Source: Oxyura jamaicensis
Lineage: Eukaryota > Chordata > Aves > Anseriformes > Anatidae
Length of the DNA stretch: 64,000 nucleotides
Assembly: GCF_011077185.1 (NCBI RefSeq)
Contig: NC_048897.1
Coordinates: forward strand, 17,814,843-17,878,842
Reading direction: 5' to 3'
Each line of letters starts with the position of its first letter. Within the stretch, counting starts at the first letter, position 1. Below are positions 23,111 to 34,278 of the stretch, piece by piece. The notes under the pieces were generated by a model. The model did no database searches. It saw nothing but the letters and a program-made list of their open reading frames with translations, and was not told the DNA's origin. A program made the translations under genes and the position numbers.

Positions 23111-24667
23111 TGATGTCAGCTGGATGAGGCCATGTGATTTTTATTTGGTATTCTTAAGGTCAAGAAGTGCAGAAGTTCCAGCATTGCTTGCCAGGTCCCA
23201 TTTTAAGGGCAGCTCCTATTTCTGTATGAATGGGAGTTCTGCTGGGGCAGCGGGGTTTAGGAGTAGTGGGAGCTTTGGGCTAAGTGTGCTCCTCTGATGT
23301 GCTGGTTAGAGGGAGGGGCTTTCACCCAAGAAAATTTATTTTTGTGGTTTTTTATAAACTTAACTGTGGTTATCTTTTAATTCAGATAACTATATAGTTG
23401 TCATACCCAAAATGTACCAAGTGTTTTGAAATTAAATCTAATTATGAAAAAAACTCAGATATGTGAAAGGTAGAGAAAAAATAAATATTCAGTATTTATA
23501 TATTGAGTGTAATGATACTAATATATATATAAGTTAATAAGTAACTGCATGGGGTGAAGTGGGTTTTGTGGTTTTCTTGGCTATGGATTTTTCTTTTTTC
23601 TTTTTTTTTTTTTTGTATATAGGAATGGCAAGACTGGGGAGAAACTTCAGACACTGAGAAAAGAGGGATTTATAAATGAGCTCGGAACAGCCAGGGGTGG
23701 TAGAGTTGAAGAGAATTTTGAGGGAAGAGGCTGTATGAACAGTTGCCTCTGTAGTGAGGACTGGCAGTGGAAATGTGCCTGGTTTGTTTGTCATTGCTTT
23801 CCCTCCCTTTTCCTCTTCCTTTTCTAGTTAGCCATGATTTTCCTGCAGTCCCATTGATCGCTCAGAGCACTTGGAAAGATGCCTGTAAATAGGCAGAAAG
23901 CCTTCTTCTTCTTGCCGGGCAGTTGTCTTCAGTGCTGAGCTTTCCTGGGCCTGTGGTGCTGCCCGCGCAGCAAGCAGGGCCTGGCACATCCCAGAGCTGT
24001 TGCGGAAGGTTCCTCGCAGGAGGGGAAGGCAGGGGGGTTTGCTGCTTGTCAGCACTTCTGGCCCCAGAACCTACTTGTTTTATGGAAGGCATTCTAAAGC
24101 TTTTCTCTGTCCTTTATGGGCAGGATTTGCAAGTGACTTGACATATTTTGAAGTACTTTTTTCCTGACAAAACAGGAACTGCTTTATCTCTAGACAGTAT
24201 CTCTGTTGACATCACGGGCAGGCTGCAGTGCTGGTATAAGCAGGTGCAGCTGTATTGACTTGGGAAAAGTTGCACACATTTTTGCCAGAGGTGAACGTCT
24301 CTTGTTTCCACCCACATAACAGTTGGGTAAATAATGATGCACACAGTTCTCATAAGGGGATTATAGCGAAGCCACAATGGAGTTTATTCAGTTTTGATAG
24401 AATCAAGTGACTTCATTTTGTCGGCTGATAATGCGATTTACTGCCATACCAAGGATTCAGGTCTGAACCAGGTACAACTCGTTTCACTTGTGCATACAAA
24501 GCATTTAACTGAGCTTGAGATGTGTTTTCTGTCAGCTCATTTATGAGTTATTTAGTGCAGGCATGTTTAGGATCAACCATCCAAGGTCCTCTTGTGTCTG
24601 AAATGGACTAAATTAAGAGCTTGTGATGCAGCAGTTTTTACTGGCATCAAATACGTACAGGGGTAGA

Positions 24668-24724
24668 AATAAAATAATAAACTTTTCTCCAAGCATGTCT
24701 TAAGTCACATTGGTGTGTTTATTT
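24668..24724 (+). promoter_or_regulatory. Candidate polyadenylation site
   Basis: A canonical AATAAA (24668-24673) is followed about 35 bases later by a CA-containing cleavage context (24706-24709) and directly by the GT-rich stretch TGGTGTGTTTATTTGGG (24711-24727). This is the expected order of a vertebrate poly(A) site. AATAAA is common by chance in AT-rich DNA, and no terminal exon upstream is identified, so this remains a hypothesis. Its interest is that the T-run excess of the plus strand ends at about this point. Confidence 0.3.
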
Positions 24725-25500
24725 GGGATTCAGCATGCCCCTGCTTGTCTTTCCCAGGCTCTGTACACACTTCATTAGGGTTACTTTATTTATATTACAA
24801 GGTCAAATGTGATCTTAGTGCACAGGCCTCTGACTTAAACAGAAATTCCCTTGATTGTTAGTGAGATTTTTTTTGTTTTCCCCCCAAGTAACTTTCTGAC
24901 GTCCAGGCTGATTGAAAACAGGCAGAAACTGGCACGGAACAATATTATGTCATCCTTTGCTTATATTTCCTACCCACTCATTCTTTATTTTAATGTTATA
25001 TGAGGTCTTCAGCAGAGTGTGACATATTGTTATAATTACATCATTTGAAAATGTGTTTATCCCCAAGAGTTGTAATTTGATTTAGGAACTGTTTTCCCTG
25101 CTTTCAGTCTGTTATTCATAGCATGGCATGACCAGCAGGCTTCTGCAGCAGGACTTGACACACCACTTTAAATATTTGCAGACGAAAACACAAGAGTCCA
25201 TTGATGCATGTGGGGAGGAGAGGAGGAAGGGGGACATGATTTAGGAGTTGATAAAATTCTTGCAGGTTGAATAAACTCTAATAATATTGTGGTAGTTTCT
25301 GTCTAGAGTATTAATTCATTCATATCTCTGCCGTATAAACAAATGCATTTTTATGAGTGTTTTTATATGTTTCTGTAGGGTGCTTGTAATGGAACTGAAT
25401 GTCTGGCCTTTAGCCTTGTGCAATGGGAAGCAATAGCTCTTGAGCAAATTTGTTAAGAAAATTGCTGTGACTTTTAGCCATGGTTTTTGATGCCTACAGG

Positions 25501-25522
25501 AAAAAAAAAAAAAAAAAAAAAA
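25501..25522. repeat. Poly-A tract (A22)
   Basis: Twenty-two consecutive A directly after CTACAGG. It could be an old retroposon tail, but no element body is recognisable upstream. Confidence 0.9.
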
Positions 25523-28199
25523 GTATAATTAGAACAGAGAAGTTATGGAAACTTCAGAGTAGTGTTCAAAAACATTTCAAAATCAGCCTTATGAATGGAA
25601 CAGCTGTGTAAATGTGGGAAACTGCCATTTTTATGATGATGATAAGAAGCAGAGTCCCATGATGCTCGTCAGGAGTGGAGGAGCTGCCACCAGAGGTATC
25701 CAGACCCTCCAGAGATATGAAATTCAGACTTGGTCCATGTTTTTGAGATACGCTCTTACATGAAATGTATGTGTCATGAAAATAGATCCAAAGACCTGGG
25801 GAAAAAAAGTGTGCCTCTAGAAAGATGCAAGCTGTTCCTGTAGTATTATTGTTCTGTCCCTGGTAATCATTAAGGTTCTTTAAACTGTTTGGTTTTAGTC
25901 TTCTTGCTTAATAAATAGTTACGGTGGGCTTTTTATTTATATACACAAAATGAAAGAGAGAGAGAGAGAACATTGAAACAAATTATTTAAGGCTCACTTT
26001 GCCAATCTCTTCTATAACTATTTTGAGATCATTCATATGAAAGGAACTTTGTAGGACTGTACCCGTAACTGTATTTTGTTTTGCAACAGATTATTAGAGC
26101 ATAAAACATATATTTCAGTCATGCACTCCTTGAAGAACAAAACACTAACCACCTTCAGAATAAAACCTAGAGTTCATATATGGGAAGAAGTATAGTTCAA
26201 CTTTGCACCTGATTCTGAACTGTGCCGGAATACCTTTGTCTCAGTACTGAGCCTGAGAAGGTAGCAGATAGCGCCTCCTGACTTGCTGATTTTCAAAGGT
26301 ACTAGGCCTGGTGTAAAGAAAGTAGTTTAGGGCTTCTGCAAGATGCTGTTAAAACACACAGATCCCTCTTGGGAAATGCAGGCTGCTCTGCTAGCCTGAC
26401 TGCTATCAGCCTGCAGAACTGCCTGCGAGAGCCCATCTCAGTTTTACAAACATGCATTGCTTAAGTTTGAGTTGTTGCTTTCCTCAAAAAGCAGTGCCAA
26501 GACTATTTACCTTTGCCACTCTATCCTTAGGAAACAATATTCTTTATTGGGGTCTGTAGAATGGGACTGTACCCGGGCCAATCAGAGATAAATAAGGATC
26601 ACTTGTTTTCTGCAGGCTTATGCTTCAGATTTGCTTTTTCTTCTTCTAAATGCTAATTTTAGTCATGGACTCAGGGTGTTGAAAGGAATGCAGCTGACAT
26701 GGTGTCCTGCACCATCCTTTTCAGCTCCACTGTCACCGCATGTCCAGAACTGCGGCGTGAGGGAGACTCCTTTCTGCAAGCTGTGCTGCTGGAATGTATG
26801 CTGCTGTATTCCAAGAGCGTAAAAGCAAGCACCTCTGGAGAATCCTAGGTGAATAAACTTAGTTTCTGACATTTTCAAGTTTTTCAAACTATTAACAAAT
26901 TATATGAGTATATTTATTATATTCCACTTAACAAGCACCTTGAAATTTATTTGATCATCTGAATTTTTAGACTCTTCATCAGTTCAGGGACATGTTAAAC
27001 TTCCTCTTATACTGTGTCAAGCTCCTCTTAGTAGGGTTTGTTGTTGCAGCCAGGGCTAGTTTTATACCTAAGCATAAGAAACAAATTCAGGCTCTTCTAT
27101 TATCTCATTTGTTTTTCGAAGTACTGTTGTTCATACTGCTTTTGCACATTTTTTCAGAATTTTGCTTGATTGCCAAGTCATAAACCAATCCACTGAAGAA
27201 CTTAATTTTATATCTATGTGGAGAAAACTCACATAAAGTCGTGCTTTTCTTCTATCAAAGCCTTGCAGTCCAGGTGCACATTTATGAATGTGCTTTGCTT
27301 TTGTATTTCTTGGAAAATCTACAAAAGTTATATAATTTTGTAATAATAATATAGTAATTTTGATTTTATTGTACTGATTGCTTCTTGATGTTCTTTGCAT
27401 TGTGAAAAAAAAAGTTTCTCTTGCCTTGACTTGTTACATTTCTCCTTTGGCCTTTGTCTGTTCGTCACTGTCATTTCAAAATGGTGCTGTAAAGAACCTC
27501 TCTCTTGTTTAAACTAACAGTTCGCATTATTTTTCACTCGGAAGGTTGTTGAGACCAGTTTCAGACTAAAGCAAAACATGCTTATAATAAAACTCAACTA
27601 TATCTTCTAAAGCCAGAGAAGATTACTTACTCAGTCACTCACATGCAGAACTTGAAATGATTTTGAGAGTTACATAACAATGAAGCGCAGCACAGCTGCT
27701 GGAAAAGAGCTGGCTGGAGGTTGGTATTAATAATTCAGATGTTATGCTGGGTGGGAGCAACTGGGATGCTTAATCAAGAAGTCTGTTTTGACACACACTG
27801 CAGAACAACATCAGTGGATAAGAATTTTGAAGAGAAGCTGTGAACTCTAAGTGTAGATATCTTATTGAAAAAAAGTTTTTTAATGGCAAAAATAGCATCA
27901 GAGTTATTGAAACTAATGGAATCCTACTATATTTGAGCAGCTTATGTGAAAAAGAAGCTTTTTTTAAAATCATACTGCCCCTGCCCCTGACATGTTAGTT
28001 TTTCTCTTCTGGCATTTTAACTGCACCTGTTGTAAAAGGATGAATATTCAAGATAAATGGAGTGAACCTTAAAATATTTTGATGTTTAAAATTTATAATT
28101 GAACAAGTATGTTGAGATAATGACTAACTTCAAATGAAAATGATAGTTGCTTGGATCCTAGAGCTTCAAGTCTCCATCAGAGGCTATTTTTAAAGGTTA

Positions 28200-28265
28200 A
28201 GTAAGGGACCATGAGCAAAACAGTTTCTTCGAGGCTCATTTTTGTCATGGGTAAATTTGGGACAC
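28200..28265 (+). mobile_element. Possible MIR-like SINE fragment
   Basis: GGGACCATGAGCAAAACAG, GAGGCTCATTTTTGTCATGGG and TAAATTTGGGA follow the order of the 'gaccttgggcaagtcac', 'cctcagtttcctcatctg' and 'taaaatgggga' regions of MIR. The match is weaker than in the other relics and could be chance. Confidence 0.3.
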
Positions 28266-29419
28266 TGTCCTCCTCTTCAAAATGCAAGTCTATTAAATAG
28301 CTGTTAGCTAAATGTACTCTGTAATGCAATAATGTATTTGCTATGAAGTCATCAAACTTTTCCTGCTCTTTTGCATATCAATCTCAAGTTTAATCTGCAT
28401 GGATCTAAAGTCTGCCAAAAATGTTGAAATGTTGAAATATTTTTTCTAAATGACTTTGTTCTATGAAGCGGTGGTTTATATTACCATATGTAGAATTTGT
28501 CATTGCCACCTCATTTCTGCCATGCTTACTTGCGATAGAGTATTTAAAAATTACTTGCTGCTGATGTTTAATGGATGTCATGGCCAGAGTGGGTCAGTGA
28601 AGAGTGGTTTGGTTTTTTGTCTGATTTCTGGTGTTAGATTTATGTTTATAGGTTGAAAAGTTGTAGCAAGTAATGCTGGATGAGATATTGTTACAGGAAA
28701 AGATTACCAAAATGTGAAGAAATGTTCAGCTCACAGAATGAGTTACAGATCTCACTTCATTTTGAGATAGGTGCAGATACATTTTTGCTACAGACAGCTT
28801 GTGTTGACCACACTCATCTCCTGTGAAACACTTCACTAAATAAGTAGGGTTATATGAGACCTAATTTGATCTTCTGAGTCTGGTTGATAAATGCGTATCT
28901 GTGAGCACAAAGAAGAGGTGAAGTTACAAAACTGTTAATATATTTGCTAAATTATTGTGAGGTTAACATTTATGTTTAACTACCTCAACATATTTTCCAT
29001 ACTTTGCATTAAGGAAGTGTTTTTATTACATAGTGAAGTGGGGGATAGGAGCTGCTTTCTGTTTGTTAGTTTCATGAGAAACCTGCAGCTGCTAAAGGTG
29101 GAATGACTAGCCACTGGAAAGTGAATTTTATTCTCTTTCAAAATGAAGTCCAAGGTTCCTTCATCAGATTATCACTTTTCATGTACAGACCGACCTACTT
29201 TGCATCGAAGTGTTCTGGTATTTGCAAAGGTTTTTTTTGAGGACCATGTTTCAAAAGCACTAAGGAAGAGCAAAGCATTGATGTTGTTACTGAGATGTTT
29301 TTACTGAGATACTCATGGAAGAATGCACTGAACAAACAAATATTTAAAAGGAATATATCCAAAAAACAAGCTTTTCAGCCTTGTGTTTATTGTTATCCTC
29401 AGGCTCTTGGCTGATTTCT
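28266..29419. other. AT-rich non-coding stretch, nothing recognised
   Basis: No gene, RNA gene or transposon is recognised. The short open frame at 28450-28656 shows no family signature. Confidence 0.6.
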
Positions 29420-29800
29420 AATTGTGTGTAATGTCTCAAACCCGGGGCTCTAATTCAGAGGTAATTATCATATGATCAAGCTGTAGATGTTATTTTAGTG
29501 CAGACTTGGGAAATAAAAGCTGACAGCTGTGTTCCAGCTGCATTTCAGCTGCACTCCATTAAAAAATAGGCTGGAGAAGCAGCAGCAGCAGCAGATTTGC
29601 AATTTTTTCCATCATTGCAGAGCTCAGTGAAGTTGCCTTATCTAGTTGCCCTGTGAAATATTTACAGTGCATCTCAAGCCTAAATAATAAAACAGGAAAG
29701 GGAGGTTCAGTAAATAAACGGCAAGATTGTAAGTAGGAGACTGGACATGCAAATGCATGTATGTGCATTTGGCTGGCGGAATACATGAGAGATCAGCCAC
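29420..29800. promoter_or_regulatory. Candidate conserved enhancer with dense binding motifs
   Basis: Unlike its surroundings, this 380-bp stretch has few homopolymers and is packed with known types of binding core. There is a homeodomain-type TAATTA (29462-29467) overlapping the 10-bp palindrome ATCATATGAT (29467-29476). Three CAGCTG E-boxes start at 29524, 29535 and 29546, spaced exactly 11 bp. Next come an (AGC)n run at about 29578-29594 and the dyad ACATGC-AAAT-GCATGT (29745-29760), which contains the octamer-like ATGCAAAT (29747-29754). E-boxes are bound by bHLH factors and octamers by POU factors. Whether any bind here, and whether the stretch is conserved, is inference. Confidence 0.35.
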
Positions 29801-31448
29801 TAATTCCTGCTAGATTTCTGAGTAGGGTGGATCAGAGGTTACTACAGAGGTCGATTCCCTTAAGTAAACAAAGCTGAAGACATTCAGCGACTTTCCTGTC
29901 ATGACTTATTAAAAGCTGTCATATAACTGATAGTTAGAAAACAGATTTAAAACTTCTACTAGGCTATGTTTTTTTTTAAAGGATAGCATCAGTTTGTTAA
30001 TGGTGAGAGCCAGTTATCCCACTCCTTAGGCACGAATTAAAATCTTTAATATATGTTTGATATAGATGGGTGCACATTTATTCACCCTTAATACATAATC
30101 CTGAGAGAAACAGATCATGTAAAAAGTAAAAGCAGAGCTGAAAGTTGTAGCTGTAACTGATCACTCTAAAAATGCAGAATGCACAAGTTCTGTAAATCAG
30201 AGGTGAGATACCAACAATTTGGGCTTCCTTTATGAAATATTATCTTTTGCTTTCATTTAGAAGTATTTGACCATCACAGGGATAACATTTTTTCAAAGCC
30301 TGCAAACTGTTTTGGGAGCTAAATTTCCACTGGTGTGTGGGATTATACGTTAAAGCAGTGCCCTGTAAACTGTAGTTGTTCTGATGCCCTCTGGTTTGTT
30401 TAGCCCAATTTTTATTTAGATCACTTGAAGATCTATCAATGTGTATTTGTATTTCAACTGAATGTGGAAAAAAAAAATTGATTGTGGTCATGCCCTTTCA
30501 GTCCACCACTGAAACCTGAATTCAGGCACACAGTGCAATTGAAACCTCTGTTCCTGGGATGTAGATTTTGTTAAACCAAAATCTACAGTATGAGTGAAAA
30601 CTATCAGATGTTCTATGATTTATTCTAAAATAAAGGTGGCATTCCTTTGCACTTCTCCCATGTAGAATAGAGCAGTCCAGAAGAAGTAAGAGTACCATGG
30701 CTCAGCTCTGGAACATGGCATATGAATCTTTGTGCATCTCATTTTTCTTCTTGGTATCCCGTAATTTATCATCAAAACCACAAAGGCTTGAATCAATGAA
30801 TGATGTCACTAGTCTTCTAGTGCCATCTTTAACTGATGACTGCTCCATTATGTGAACCCAGGGCTTTTAAAGAAATGGTGCTTGTTGAAATCCAAGTGCA
30901 AGTCGATATGGAAATAGCTGGTTGACCCTCTTGAGCAACTTGAAATGTTGATGAATAATGTCCAAAAGTAGCATGTATGGTATCATGACTGAGGTTTCTT
31001 GGCAGCTGAACTGGCTGCCTCTGCACCTTTCTTTGCTGGAAGTTGCAAGATACATCTTCAGGGGTATTAATGGGTGAAAAATATGTAGTATAGCCTAAAC
31101 TATTCCTTTCCTTTCTTCGTCAGGTACCCATAACTCAAGGTTGTTAACGCAGAAAAGCATAGCACAACATCTCTTGTCTCAAGCAAGAGAAGGTTTGCGT
31201 GATCCTGGGTTCTGAGTTAATTTACAATTGACCTACTCGTTTTTCTCATATTCATTATTTCCTGCCAAAAAGGCTAACTAACTTAGAGACAACATTGTGC
31301 CGAGTTCTAGTTTTTTTGTTTCCACAAGAACTGAGATTTAGCTCTGTGTTAATAAATATTCTACTGTGGGTTTTTATTTATTTATTTATAGTAACGGCTG
31401 TGTTATTGCAAGAGAATTGCATTGGGGTTTGATTGCTTTTGTTTTTGT

Positions 31449-31470
31449 TTTGTTGTTGTTGTTGTTGTTT
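31449..31470. repeat. (GTT)n microsatellite
   Basis: About six GTT units continuing an upstream T/G-rich run. Confidence 0.85.
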
Positions 31471-31630
31471 TTAAAATGGGAGCAATGCCATGCCTGTTCT
31501 TCTCTATAAACTGTCCTTTGAATGCCACCCTGAGAACAGAGCTGGTGATAATAAAATTGATGGAGGGGGTTGCACCCTTCAAGCTGAAGAATTAAAAATG
31601 AAAGAGCATACATACGGCTTTCTTATACAG

Positions 31631-31666
31631 TATGTGTGTATGTATGTGTATATATGTATATATATC
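31631..31666. repeat. TG/TA-rich microsatellite
   Basis: Mixed TATG, TGTA and TATA units. A degenerate alternating purine-pyrimidine repeat. Confidence 0.85.
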
Positions 31667-31693
31667 TCACCATGGTAAAGCTTGTGCTTCTAT

Positions 31694-31790
31694 AAAACCA
31701 TAGACTCAAGAGATAGAAGAAGGCTAAGAGGTCATTTAGTCCTTCTTTGTCCTTCCCTATGCCAGGGATGTCAATCCAAAACTACTTCCA
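31694..31790 (-). mobile_element. Old CR1/L3-type LINE 3' fragment, probable
   Basis: On the plus strand, AACCATAGACTCAAGAGATAG, AGAAGGCTAAGAGGTCATTTAGTCC and a CCTATGCCAGGGATGTC block follow the order of a reverse-complemented CR1-clade 3' end ('catagaatcatagaat...ggaagggacctcagaggtcatctagtcc'). It is much more diverged than the two clear CR1 copies in this window, which suggests an older subfamily. No coding part is attached. Confidence 0.45.
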
Positions 31791-34245
31791 AAAGTGTGCT
31801 GCAAACCAGTATGGCAGTCAGACATTTGTACAGATTGTGATGGAATTTTTAACCATTTTGGAAAATTGTCAACTAAAGATAAAGCTCAGAAGTGAGACAA
31901 AATGGTTGTAGCTGACAGGCAGAGACTCGGTGCACTTGAGTGGAGGCAAAACGCAAACTAGGATGGGAGACTTTCTATGTATTACAGAAAAATACCAAAA
32001 GGGATAGCCGACGATCTTTTAAAGTAGTTGGATGCTCTGTTTTTTGATTGCATGGTCTAGTTATCATTTTCACAAGGGATTCAGGTCAAGGACTCCAAAT
32101 CTTTTTAAGTCAGTGGGATGTTGCAAGTTAAATACCTCAGCTGCTTTTAAAACCAGAGTTGGATTCTTCGGTCATTTATGGCCATGTGTTGCTGAGTAGA
32201 ACAATGGCTGTTTGTTACCTCAAGAAAATCTGTACTGAAAAGCCTGGTAATTTAGGCCAAGTCTATCAATCTCATGAAAGTCCATAGCAGAAAATGTGTT
32301 TAGTGAAAAACTAACACAGGAGTTCTAGTACAGCCTTCAAAATCCAGACTAAAGTTCATACTCGATGGATGTGGTGGTTCATTGAACATTTCGTCATCAG
32401 CAGTGGTTTCGCCTTTTAGAGGGCTAATGTATATTTCATAGTAGGTTAGCTGAAAAGCAGGAGCAGCCTGTCTGACCTGAAAGAACACATCTTGTTGTTT
32501 GGGGACTTTAATGAATATGTTGCAGAACATTCTCCAGCTGTTAGCCTCAAAAGGAAAACTATCAGGGTCTGTAAAGAAGACAGAGTTATTTTCTAAACCA
32601 CCGAACTCTGTGTTGTGATACGAAGTAGGTGAGTAAACAGCTTGTATGTGGAAAAACAGAAACAATTCCAATAGGGCAGATTTGCAGTCTGAAGGTATAA
32701 AATCCTTTATGTTTTAGATCTGATGTGACAGGACAACTCATGTAGAGTACAGGGATACAATTTGTCATGACTTACTCTCTCCAAAGTAGTGATTTCAGCA
32801 GAATCATTGCAGCTTTGGGGAAAGTGTATGATGACCAAATCTGTCAATACAACTGTCTGTTACATTTTTTCTCTGCTTGTCAGCTACTAGAGAACTTCTG
32901 TGGGTAAAATCTTCGTACAGTCTTGCCCTGGTAGTCTAGTCAATACATTTCATCCTACTTTCTTGTCTTGCTGTGTCATCTTTATGCTTATTTATTGCAT
33001 TTCATTTTCTTATTAGAATGAAAACCTGTGGATGACTCCTTTATATAGGTGTTTAGAAGTAGGTAACGGCATAAAGTGATCTTTCATTCACATGTAGCGT
33101 AGTTAATTGCTTTCTGCATTTCAGATCACATAAGCTCCAATACGGTTTTCTCTTTTGTCCAAGCATTGACCCAGACCTCCAAAATTGTTCTTTGATACCA
33201 GCACATGCAGCAGGTGGAGTGTAAGACCCTGCCTTCAAAAGTCAAAACAACAATTAGAAGTCAGTTTCTGAAAGATTGTTCCTGGTTATCACATGACAAT
33301 ACACTGTTCTGCACTGAGCACATTTGGATGGAATGTGCACCTACTACAAAAGAAAATACAATTAAATTAGTCAGGATAGGCAAGGTGGGGAAAAAAAAAA
33401 AGCAAAGTCCCACATACTGTGTAGCAGCCTGATATAGCTAAGGCAGCTGCTTTTGCTCAGAAGAGGCCTTGACACATCTGAGTTTTTAGCAACACATAGC
33501 TGATGTTGATGCTATTGTTGGAGAGTTAAGATGATGTCTAAGCTGTCTGTTTTCACAGCTTAATTATTTGGTTCCGATTGCAGCACCGACTCACTTTTAA
33601 AGATACTTAAAATATTTTTGTATGTGTGGGTGGACACTGATAGCTAATGGAGAATATTTTTTTGTTGGCAATGCTGGGTAACTTTTAAAGTTAATACAGC
33701 TTAAATTCCAAAGTTTTCAAAGAGATTGCTGGTGGGCTGAAACTATTTCAACACAGCTCCATGAGGGCTGAGACTAGAATTAAGGAATATTTCAGACTGC
33801 TGTGCAGAACCAGTATGCAAATGCTGTTCTGGAGAAAGCAAGTATGTGAGCATAGCGCTTAATAGTAGATGATCCATGGTTTGCTTTAAAAGCAGAGATG
33901 GCCTTAGCAACGTCTGAAGCTGGAATACAAAGGAACCAGCTAGGATATAGATCAGCACTAGTGTATTTTTTTCAGGGCACTAGTATGTCCAGTTTGACAG
34001 AGCTAGAAAGAAAAAAAGAGTCAGAAGAGCAATAGGTACAGACAGTAGTCTTTTTCATACCTTATGTGTTCCATCCCTATATTGCTGTTTAAAAAAAAAA
34101 AAACATTAAAAAACAAAAGCCCCCAGATAATTTTGTGGCAGGCTTTTTCCTTCCATTGGCTAAATGACATAGTGTCCTCGAGGCAGCAGCAATTTTTCTT
34201 TGAGTAAAAGAATCACAGTAATTAAAAGGAAAGATTATTTTTTTA

Positions 34246-34278
34246 AAAAACAAAACAAACACAAAACAAAACAAAAAC
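34246..34278. repeat. (CAAAA)n A-rich simple repeat
   Basis: Degenerate CAAAA and CAAACA units following an A-rich run. Confidence 0.85.

Larger units (their letters stand above)
23111..28199. other. AT-rich non-coding stretch, no gene recognised
   Basis: I see no gene. Contents are the T14 run at 23601-23614, the poly(A)-site arrangement at 24,668-24,724, the A22 run at 25501-25522 and a short (GA)n near 25,957-25,970. The GC-richer part at 23,900-24,080 is open in several frames without a recognisable product. Confidence 0.6.
29801..31690. other. AT-rich non-coding stretch, nothing recognised
   Basis: No gene is seen. Small simple repeats occur: (GTT)n at 31449-31470 and a TG/TA-rich microsatellite at 31631-31666. 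Minus frames such as 30829-31026 show no domain. Confidence 0.6.

Noticed and set aside
32300..32671. 123-codon minus frame with non-repetitive composition
   Set aside because: No protein family recognised and no exon boundaries visible. The length is within chance for 64 kb examined in six frames.
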